Of a stretch of DNA of 19,211 nt, positions 14,003-19,211 are shown in pieces. Where the stretch lies: the NCBI GenBank assembly GCA_938008595.1, contig CALLKD010000046.1, forward strand, positions 1 through 19,211, read 5' to 3'. The DNA is from an uncultured bacterium. GTDB lineage: Bacteria; Patescibacteriota; Minisyncoccia; Phycocordibacterales; Phycocordibacteraceae. The notes below the pieces were generated by a model. That model searched no databases and was not told where the DNA came from. It worked only from the letters and a program-made list of their open reading frames with translations. Both the position numbers and the translations under genes were made by a program. Numbering within the stretch: position 1 is the stretch's first letter; every line of letters starts with the position of its first letter.

Positions 14003-14643
14003 AGTTTCGGGTTGCCGTCTGTCTTGCGCGAAGCAAGGAAGCCGACAAACCCATGCAGCAGGGCGTTGCTGGCCGGATAAATCATGAAGGCAGACCACAC
14101 TCCGTATTGCTGATATGTAACCAGCGCAAGCGAAAGGTAGGCAAGACTCCAGACTGACCACGGCAAGAAATGCTCGTTTTCAGGTGACTCTATCGTTTCT
14201 CGTACCAGTGGCACGAAAGAAACGATCGTGCTGGTATTCGACGCAACAAGAAGTACGAGCACGCACACCTCTCGAGTCTGTTCGGAAACAAACCCTGCCT
14301 TTTGTGCCATCCCTGCCCCCACGTACACCGCAGTGAGGAACAAATCAACACAAAGAGCAGTTCTGTCCTGCCATGCAGTTGGCCAGTGCGGCCGACCATG
14401 CTTGATGGTGATTACTGCAACAACAACAAGACTCGAAAGTGCGCACACGACTGGTAGAACGAGTACCGTCCAGGAAGCCTTGCTGTCCCATTCAAGAATG
14501 GTTAGAAAGGCGGTCCCGTAGGCGAACATCATCCACGTTGTCGCGTTCGGTTCAACTTCGTCACGAAGCGATTTCCGGACGTAGAGAAAATATCCCAGAG
14601 CCTGCAGGAGGCCTGGAATGAATGCAAGATATTCAATCTGCAT
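13993..14643 (-). CDS. Polytopic membrane protein, possibly PQ-loop-like
   Basis: A 216-residue protein with about seven TM segments and no signal peptide. Two segments resemble each other: ALGYFLYVRKSLRDEVEPNA then TTWMMFAYG (about 16-45), and SFVPLVRETIESPENEHF then LPWSVWSLAY (about 135-170). Each has a helix, a basic/acidic loop, then P-x(2-4)-W, resembling the two-repeat layout of PQ-loop or SWEET-like transporters. This is a weak structural guess. The gene looks more GC-rich than its neighbours. It also has a strong Shine-Dalgarno (AGGAGG) and a good sigma-70-type promoter, both unusual in this window. It could be recently acquired. Substrate unknown. Confidence 0.82.
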   Translation of the reverse strand: MQIEYLAFIPGLLQALGYFLYVRKSLRDEVEPNATTWMMFAYGTAFLTILEWDSKASWTVLVLPVVCALSSLVVVAVITIKHGRPHWPTAWQDRTALCVDLFLTAVYVGAGMAQKAGFVSEQTREVCVLVLLVASNTSTIVSFVPLVRETIESPENEHFLPWSVWSLAYLSLALVTYQQYGVWSAFMIYPASNALLHGFVGFLASRKTDGNPKLYP

Positions 14644-14648
14644 TACGG

Positions 14649-14654
14649 CCTCCT
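14649..14654 (-). promoter_or_regulatory. Strong Shine-Dalgarno of the polytopic membrane protein gene
   Basis: AGGAGG on the minus strand, five bases before the ATG at 14643. It is the only clear full Shine-Dalgarno before a gene in this window. Confidence 0.8.
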
Positions 14655-14720
14655 ATTTCTAGAGTTAATGTTCAAGCATCAAATACCCGTTTCCACGGCC
14701 TATTTGTTGCCACTGTGAGT

Positions 14721-14749
14721 ATTATGGCATATAACCTTATTTTTGGCAA
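14721..14749 (-). promoter_or_regulatory. Sigma-70-type promoter for the polytopic membrane protein gene
   Basis: TTGCCA (14744-14749, five of six) and CATAAT (14721-14726, five of six) are spaced by exactly 17 bases. The expected start near 14714 gives a leader of about 70 bases with the AGGAGG site near its end. Confidence 0.7.
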
Positions 14750-14752
14750 GCC

Positions 14753-16537
14753 CTAGTTAGCGATAAATCCTCCTGCCTGAATGCTCCACAATTTGTGATA
14801 TAGACCTCCCTTCTTCTGAAGAAGCTCGTCATGTGTTCCCTGCGCCACTACTGCACCATCTTCTACTACTAGAATCCTATCCATGGTCATGATGGTTGAG
14901 AGACGATGTGCAATTACAATCACTGTCTTTCCTTCCATGAGTACATTTAGTGCGTCTTGTATAAGTGACTCAGATTCAGAATCAAGACTTGAGGTGGCTT
15001 CGTCCAAGATGAGAAGTGGTGCGTTCTTTAAGATTGCACGTGCAATAGCAACACGCTGACGCTCTCCTCCTGAGAGCTTTACACCGCGCTCCCCTACATG
15101 GGTTGCATAGCCTTCCGGCAAGGAAGCAATAAATTCATGGCAGTGTGCTTTCTTTGCAGCCTCAATAACCTCCTCATCAGACGCATCGTGCCTACCATAG
15201 CGAATATTCTCCATGAGTGAACGGTGGAACAAGACAGGCTCTTGTGGAACAAATGCGATTGCTTCATGCAAACTGTCTTGCGTAACAGTACGAATGTCTT
15301 GCCCATCGATACATATAGATCCCTCTGTTACGTCATAGAAACGAAGGAGGAGTTTTGTGATGGTGGACTTTCCTGCACCTGAAGGTCCAACGAGGGCAAC
15401 TTTCTCTGCGCCAGCAATGGTACAGGTGAAGTCCTTAAGGATGGTACGGTTCTCAACAAAGTTGAATCCCACGTCTTTCATTGCAACCGTCCCCTCCGTT
15501 ACAACGAGTGCCGTTGCATCCTTGGCGTCCTGCACGTCATATGGGGTTTCAAGTATTTCAATCATTTCGTGCGCATCTGCAAAGGCGTCATACAGTTTGC
15601 GCATACTGTTACCTATTCCCCATATGCGATCTATAAGCCCAATAATATAGACCTGGATAAGTACAAAATCTCCCACGGTAATTACCTGGTGTTTCCAGAG
15701 TACGAGAGCCCCTGCAAGAAGTCCTACCTCAATGGCAATGGCAAATAATCCCTGCACTGCAAATACCCACGCATCGGCAATCCATGACTTCATGGTTGCC
15801 TCCTTCCAATTGAGTACCGCCTGTGCGAATGATTTTCGTTCAACCGATCCCGCGGCAAACAGATGGATTGCTGATTGGTTAGAAATTGCATCTGACAGCA
15901 AACCCGTCACCTTACTGTCTTCCGCAGCGCGAGCGAGACGAAGTGGTTGGCGATACTTTGCCATCCCTACTTGTATTGTGATAAAGATAATGGTCCACAG
16001 GAGGAGTGCCCCACCAATAAAAATGTTCTTTTGCGAAAGTACAAAGATAGCACCAATTGCAAATACTCCCGTTGAAAAGAAATTAAAGGTGACACTATCG
16101 AGTACTTGTTCAAATGCACGTGAGTAGCGCGTTACTCGTCGAGTAAGTGTTCCGGCAAAGTTTGAACTAAAGAAATTGTGGCTGTGTCCAAGCAGGTTTG
16201 CAAAGGCAGCATTGGAAAGATCTTGTATTACTCGTGCCTCTATGTGCATTAAAGAAAGCATCTGAATGCGGCGTCCGATCCATCCCGCAAAGTTGGTGAG
16301 TGCAAAATACGCAAGAATAAGGAAAAGATGTCCGACGACGACAATGGCCGGATCTGCAGTAGAAAGCGCGTTTATAAACTGTCGTATAAAAAGCGGCGCT
16401 ACAATACCAGCGATCTCTATAATGAGACTTCCCACTATAATTAACGCCAAAAGCACGGGGTACTTCCACGCTGCCTTTGAGTACTCCCGTATTACCGGCC
16501 ACACTTGTGTAGCCTTCTTTTCTACCTGTTTGGCCAT
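14753..16537 (-). CDS. ABC exporter, fused membrane and ATPase domains
   Basis: A 594-residue half-transporter of the MsbA/multidrug type that works as a homodimer or heterodimer. The TM domain (about 25-330) has six segments. The ATPase domain (about 348-590) carries Walker A GPSGAGKST (384-392), the Q-loop in FVPQEPVLF (Q432), the signature LSGGERQR (488-495), Walker B LLILDEATS (508-516, D512, catalytic E513), and the H-loop in VIAHRLST (H544). All ATPase motifs are intact, so an active transporter is expected. Substrate (lipid, peptide or drug) cannot be read from sequence. It is transcribed divergently from the DUF2127 gene across a 54-base gap. No partner half-transporter is next to it. 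Confidence 0.95.
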   Translation of the reverse strand: MAKQVEKKATQVWPVIREYSKAAWKYPVLLALIIVGSLIIEIAGIVAPLFIRQFINALSTADPAIVVVGHLFLILAYFALTNFAGWIGRRIQMLSLMHIEARVIQDLSNAAFANLLGHSHNFFSSNFAGTLTRRVTRYSRAFEQVLDSVTFNFFSTGVFAIGAIFVLSQKNIFIGGALLLWTIIFITIQVGMAKYRQPLRLARAAEDSKVTGLLSDAISNQSAIHLFAAGSVERKSFAQAVLNWKEATMKSWIADAWVFAVQGLFAIAIEVGLLAGALVLWKHQVITVGDFVLIQVYIIGLIDRIWGIGNSMRKLYDAFADAHEMIEILETPYDVQDAKDATALVVTEGTVAMKDVGFNFVENRTILKDFTCTIAGAEKVALVGPSGAGKSTITKLLLRFYDVTEGSICIDGQDIRTVTQDSLHEAIAFVPQEPVLFHRSLMENIRYGRHDASDEEVIEAAKKAHCHEFIASLPEGYATHVGERGVKLSGGERQRVAIARAILKNAPLLILDEATSSLDSESESLIQDALNVLMEGKTVIVIAHRLSTIMTMDRILVVEDGAVVAQGTHDELLQKKGGLYHKLWSIQAGGFIAN

Positions 16538-16577
16538 AGTACTCTTACCTTATCACGTGTTCCCCAACCGCATACCG

Positions 16578-16583
16578 TATACT
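16578..16583 (+). promoter_or_regulatory. -10 box of the DUF2127-like gene
   Basis: TATACT lies eight bases before the ATG at 16592, in the 54-base divergent gap with the ABC exporter. The start of transcription would be one or two bases from the ATG. No Shine-Dalgarno and no clear -35. Confidence 0.45.
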
Positions 16584-16591
16584 AGACACAT

Positions 16592-17095
16592 ATGAATACA
16601 GAGACCCAAGAGACAGAGCATCATGTGTATGAATTCTTTAGGTTCGGTGTGGTGCTAAAGGGTCTAATTTCAATTGCAGAAGTTGTAGCGGGAATACTAA
16701 TCCTCGTTATTCCTCACACCTATATTGTGCACTTTGTACAAGTCGTGGCAGATATCACCCGCTCTCAAGAGCGTTATGGATTCCTTCTTTCACATATAAC
16801 CAAGGAACTTGAAGCCTTTACTACTGGTGCGGTAGTCTTTCTAGCCCTCTATCTTCTCTCTCGTGGACTAATAAAGGCAGGCATCATCTGGGGACTGCTT
16901 GCAAATAAGTTATGGGCATACCCTGTTTCCCTTATTGTGCTTGGACTGTTCTTGATCTATCAGCTATATCAAATAGCAACCACACACTCCATCCTTGTCG
17001 TAGGTATTACCCTCTTCGATATCTTTGTTATGTACTTCATCTGGCGTGAGTACAAGATTGTTACTTCCCACGGAGCTTCATTTACTCCTTCGTAA
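16592..17095 (+). CDS. DUF2127-like membrane protein
   Basis: A 167-residue protein with four TM segments (about 19-45, 71-90, 106-128, 135-153). The stretch LLSRGLIKAGIIWGLLANKLWAYP (given in parts: LLSRGLIKAGIIWGLL, ANKLWAYP), YQLYQIATTHS and the end FIWREYK match the pattern of DUF2127 proteins, membrane proteins of unknown function. The assignment is from recalled family pattern, not a search. It is one of two plus-strand genes among minus-strand genes, divergent from the ABC exporter, and its stop codon is only two bases from the end of the convergent gene. No terminator is visible at that junction. Confidence 0.78.
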   Translation: MNTETQETEHHVYEFFRFGVVLKGLISIAEVVAGILILVIPHTYIVHFVQVVADITRSQERYGFLLSHITKELEAFTTGAVVFLALYLLSRGLIKAGIIWGLLANKLWAYPVSLIVLGLFLIYQLYQIATTHSILVVGITLFDIFVMYFIWREYKIVTSHGASFTPS

Positions 17096-17097
17096 AT

Positions 17098-17511
17098 CTA
17101 TCCCAGCATGAGTCCACAGACTCCTGCAACTACCCAGCCCATAACAGAAACACCACCACTAATGAAGAGTGCACGCTTTTGACCTGGTGTACTTGCAGCG
17201 AATGTAGAGGTTGCCGCAAGCGGTGAGAGCCGTGAGATGGCATACGTGTTTGCGATAAGTGCAGCAATGGCTATCATCTTGATTTCAAATGTAGTGCTTG
17301 AAAGATATGCAATAGGTGCTCGAACATAAAGTAGTCCCCCAGAGATAATGAGCGCCCCTAGTCCAAAGGCAACTGCTTGGTGCAGAAAATGCAGTCGAGA
17401 GGCAGAAAGTGTCTGCTTCTTTCCTAGCATCCACATAAATCCTTGTTCGTCAGCGTAGATAACAAAGGCAATCGTAACGATAACAATAACGAAGTGTATA
17501 AACTGAAGCAT
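17098..17511 (-). CDS. Small polytopic membrane protein next to cytochrome b5
   Basis: A protein of 137 residues with four TM segments (about 3-20, 45-63, 75-95, 112-134). Histidines lie in or near the membrane: H6 in MLQFIHFV and two in RLHFLHQAVAF before TM2. These could bind heme, but that is inference. The start at 17511 (TTAATATG) lies one base from the end of the cytochrome b5 gene. An in-frame ATG at 17532 would add seven residues (MALSQIN) and overlap that gene by 20 bases, and cannot be excluded. The close coupling suggests a membrane partner for the cytochrome b5 protein. No family recognised with confidence. Confidence 0.75.
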   Translation of the reverse strand: MLQFIHFVIVIVTIAFVIYADEQGFMWMLGKKQTLSASRLHFLHQAVAFGLGALIISGGLLYVRAPIAYLSSTTFEIKMIAIAALIANTYAISRLSPLAATSTFAASTPGQKRALFISGGVSVMGWVVAGVCGLMLG

Positions 17512-17512
17512 A

Positions 17513-17914
17513 TTAATTTGTGAGAGGGCCAATACTAAAACTTTCTAGCATTTGTTTTGCTCTGTTGTCTCTTCCGTGTTGTCCGCTAAAGGCACTCGTA
17601 CCATCTGTGCCACAGAGTTGAATAATTGCCGCTTCCCCACCTGGATGCGTACCAATCCATTTTGTTAGGTCGTACACCGTTCCACTAATACTTGTCCAAC
17701 AATTCTTAGCAGTATTATGAAGTGCAACTTGTTGCGTCGTGTATCCAGACGGAGCAGCTGTTTTTACTGGAGTACTTGTACTTGTGGGGGTTGTTTCAAT
17801 AGGACTCACAGATTTTTGCGAAACAACTGGTGTGGTGTGAGTGTATGCATATGTGGCATATCCCCCTACAAGTACTGCCAGTAATAGAGCCCCGAGTGCA
17901 ATGGTAGTTTTCAT
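17513..17914 (-). CDS. Membrane-anchored cytochrome b5-like protein
   Basis: A 133-residue protein with an N-terminal TM segment or uncleaved signal (about 4-23), then a Thr/Ser/Pro-rich linker (about 27-56). The C-terminal cytochrome b5-fold domain (about 58-128) includes YTTQQVALHNTAKNCW, GTVYDLTKWIGTHPGG and SAFSGQHG. The two expected heme ligands are H90 (in HPGG) and H113 (in GQHG). Family role: one-electron carrier. Here the domain should face outward from the cytoplasmic membrane, coupled by position to the polytopic protein that starts one base after its stop. For an organism type that usually lacks a respiratory chain this is a notable pair. A TATAAT -10 is at 17940-17945. Confidence 0.9.
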   Translation of the reverse strand: MKTTIALGALLLAVLVGGYATYAYTHTTPVVSQKSVSPIETTPTSTSTPVKTAAPSGYTTQQVALHNTAKNCWTSISGTVYDLTKWIGTHPGGEAAIIQLCGTDGTSAFSGQHGRDNRAKQMLESFSIGPLTN

Positions 17915-17939
17915 AAATGGTATGTGAATTGTAATACGT

Positions 17940-17945
17940 ATTATA
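17940..17945 (-). promoter_or_regulatory. -10 box of the cytochrome b5 gene
   Basis: Perfect TATAAT on the minus strand, 25 bases before the ATG at 17914, giving a leader of about 18 bases. No clear -35. It is divergent from the glycosyltransferase promoter. Confidence 0.5.
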
Positions 17946-17978
17946 GCCGTAGACCAAAAGCGCTCTCCACCACACCTT

Positions 17979-18007
17979 TCGACAGACCCTTATCGTACGG
18001 GTAGAAT
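17979..18007 (+). promoter_or_regulatory. Promoter of the glycosyltransferase gene
   Basis: TCGACA (17979-17984, five of six) and TAGAAT (18002-18007, five of six) are spaced by 17 bases. The expected start lies about six bases before the ATG at 18021, giving a very short leader. Confidence 0.6.
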
Positions 18008-18020
18008 ATCTGCATCGCAT

Positions 18021-18755
18021 ATGAATGCCCTGCACCCTGAGATTAGTATCGTAGTGCCTGCGTACAACGAAGAGAAGTATATAGCAGCTTGTTTGGAAGC
18101 CATTATTGCTGAGACAAAGAGAACAAAAGTACGTACGGAAATAATCCTTGTAAATAACGCGAGCACTGATGGCACGATTTCTATAGCGGAGCGATATCCT
18201 GAAGTGCAGGTTGTTACCGAGTCTAGGAAGGGACTAACTCGCGCACGGCAATGTGGCCTCATGGCGGCTACGGCACCACTTGTTGGCTATGTAGACGCAG
18301 ACACTCGTATGCCTGCAGGTTGGATTAATAGAGTAAACATGAATTTTGTTTGTAATCCTAGGGTGGTGTGTGTAAGTGGTCCGTATAAGTACTACGACGT
18401 CTCTAAGAGTATGGATTACATCGTATGGTGTTGGTGGTACCTCTTCTCATATCCTGTCTATTTGATACTTGGCTATATGGCTGTTGGCGGAAATTTTGTA
18501 ATTAAGAAGGAGGCAATGCTTCGTATCGGTGGGTTTGACGAATCAATTGAATTCTATGGAGAGGACTCAGACATTGCACGGAGAATCAGCAAGGTGGGAA
18601 AGGTTGCGTTTATCCCCTCCTTGGTAATGCCCTCTTCAGGAAGGCGGCTTGTTAGTGAAGGTATTGTGATTTCAGGATATCGGTACCTACTTAACTTTCT
18701 ATCAATTGTCTTTCTGCGACGTCCCATGACGTTGGATTATAAGGATGTGCGGTAG
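18021..18755 (+). CDS. Glycosyltransferase family 2
   Basis: A 244-residue GT-A fold enzyme that transfers a sugar from a nucleotide-sugar donor. The start ISIVVPAYNEEKYI (8-21) is the typical N-terminus. VNNASTDGT (44-52) is the nucleotide-binding turn. VDADTRMP (91-98) holds the DxD metal site (D92, D94). GGFDESIEFYGEDSDIARRI, at about 170-190, is the typical acceptor/catalytic segment with the ED motif. A hydrophobic stretch (about 133-160) may attach it to the membrane. Its product (cell-surface polysaccharide, lipid or protein glycan) cannot be told. It is a single gene with its own promoter, divergent from the cytochrome b5 pair. No glycan gene cluster is around it. Confidence 0.93.
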   Translation: MNALHPEISIVVPAYNEEKYIAACLEAIIAETKRTKVRTEIILVNNASTDGTISIAERYPEVQVVTESRKGLTRARQCGLMAATAPLVGYVDADTRMPAGWINRVNMNFVCNPRVVCVSGPYKYYDVSKSMDYIVWCWWYLFSYPVYLILGYMAVGGNFVIKKEAMLRIGGFDESIEFYGEDSDIARRISKVGKVAFIPSLVMPSSGRRLVSEGIVISGYRYLLNFLSIVFLRRPMTLDYKDVR

Positions 18756-18822
18756 TTTGGATTATCTATTTTTTATATAAATTTTAGAAATAAATAAGTT
18801 TATCTCGATAGTTTTCCTATAA

Positions 18823-19165
18823 TCTCTCGAGCACTACCTTATTGCAGCCGCAAATGCTATTGATGTGAGACTGTCCATTCAATGTGAAGTAACAGTGTTG
18901 GGTTGCGAGAGTCGCATGCGCGAAGCGATTGTAAGCCTCGCAAGCAATGCAATTAAATACATGCGCTCCGAGCGTCCAGCAGCTATCTCATTCAGACTTT
19001 CTGCAAACACAGAAAAGGCCTTCATAGAAATACTAGACACAGGTATTGGCATTTCTCCCGATGCCTTACCAAAAATATTTGAGCGCTTTTACCGCGGCGA
19101 TAATATTCCGTATGGCGTGAAAGGAAATGGACTAGGACTTGCTATTACGAAAAAAATAATTGAGT
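18823..19165 (+). pseudogene. Histidine kinase ATPase-domain fragment, truncated at both ends
   Basis: The open frame from 18823 (after TAA at 18820) encodes the HATPase_c domain of a histidine kinase. The N box is SLASNAIKYM, G1 is DTGIGI, the F box is IFERFYRGD, and G2 is GNGLGLAITKK. Similarity seems to begin at LIAAANAIDVRLSI, upstream of the first GTG (18865), so that GTG is probably not a true start. The phospho-acceptor histidine domain and any sensor are missing, and the 67 bases back to the glycosyltransferase are too short for them. At the 3' end the frame runs into adapter, whose first bases complete a false TAG. It may be a decayed gene remnant or a misjoined read at the contig end. 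Confidence 0.75.
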
Positions 19166-19211
19166 AGATCGGAAGAGCGTCGTGTAGGGAAAGAGTGTCT
19201 TCGCCTGTGTA
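19166..19211 (+). other. Illumina TruSeq adapter with i5 index (artefact)
   Basis: From AGATCGGAAGAGCGTCGTGT (19166-19185) the sequence is the reverse complement of the TruSeq universal adapter. It is followed by an 8-base index CTTCGCCT (19199-19206, reverse complement of AGGCGAAG, recalled as index D505) and the adapter continuation GTGTA. It is not biological and should be removed. Confidence 0.98.

Noticed and set aside
13925..14161. Longer N-terminus of the SET protein
   Set aside because: The extension lies over the terminator and the end of the polytopic membrane protein gene and shows no domain similarity; the SET fold starts at the chosen ATG.
1..19211. Transposases, insertion sequences, integrases or prophage genes
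   Set aside because: No transposase, integrase, phage structural gene or terminal inverted repeat with target duplication was found on either strand.

Overview
This window looks like the end of a metagenomic contig from a Candidatus Patescibacteria (CPR) genome, probably of Parcubacteria type. That placement is inference from gene style, not from a phylogenetic marker. The signs are tight packing, mostly minus-strand genes, many small secreted or membrane proteins of unknown function, tRNA genes mostly without an encoded CCA, an unusually short release factor 2, and several genes with no Shine-Dalgarno sequence whose -10 box sits only 6-9 bases before the start codon (likely leaderless mRNAs).

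Layout. 1-791: 5' part of a caspase-fold (peptidase C14) protein running off the left edge. 859-929: tRNA-Gln(CTG). 1041-2320: a secreted helical protein and a small anchored protein. 2410-5694: pyrG, ftsX and ftsE. 5787-6653: prfB; prfB-ftsE-ftsX is a gene order seen in many bacteria. 6707-7057: tRNA-Thr(CGT) and a tRNA-Thr(GGT) gene interrupted by a 185-nt group I intron. 7117-10609: a SAM methyltransferase, an anchored Ig-like protein and a 761-residue secreted protein with a likely beta-helix. 10758-10973: tRNA-Asp(GTC) and tRNA-Met(CAT). 11015-11515: a heptad-repeat coiled-coil protein. 11603-13924: an overlapping set of SET-domain protein, 60-residue membrane protein and 7TM histidine kinase. 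13993-14643: a polytopic membrane protein with an unusual strong Shine-Dalgarno and a good promoter. 14753-16537: an ABC exporter. 16592-17095: a DUF2127-like protein on the plus strand. 17098-17914: a membrane-anchored cytochrome b5 and a small polytopic partner. 18021-18755: a family 2 glycosyltransferase on the plus strand. 18823-19165: a fragment of a histidine kinase ATPase domain. 19166-19211: Illumina adapter.

The strongest discovery is the tRNA-Thr(GGT) group I intron. All core helices (P1-P9) can be drawn from the sequence, the exons join to a clean tRNA, and the insertion lies directly 3' of the anticodon. Also notable are the caspase-like protein at the left edge, an RF2 that has lost about 75 residues of domain 1, the recurrent leaderless promoter geometry, and the cytochrome b5 pair. 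The last 46 bases are sequencing adapter, so the apparent stop codon of the last reading frame is an artefact and the contig end should be trimmed.
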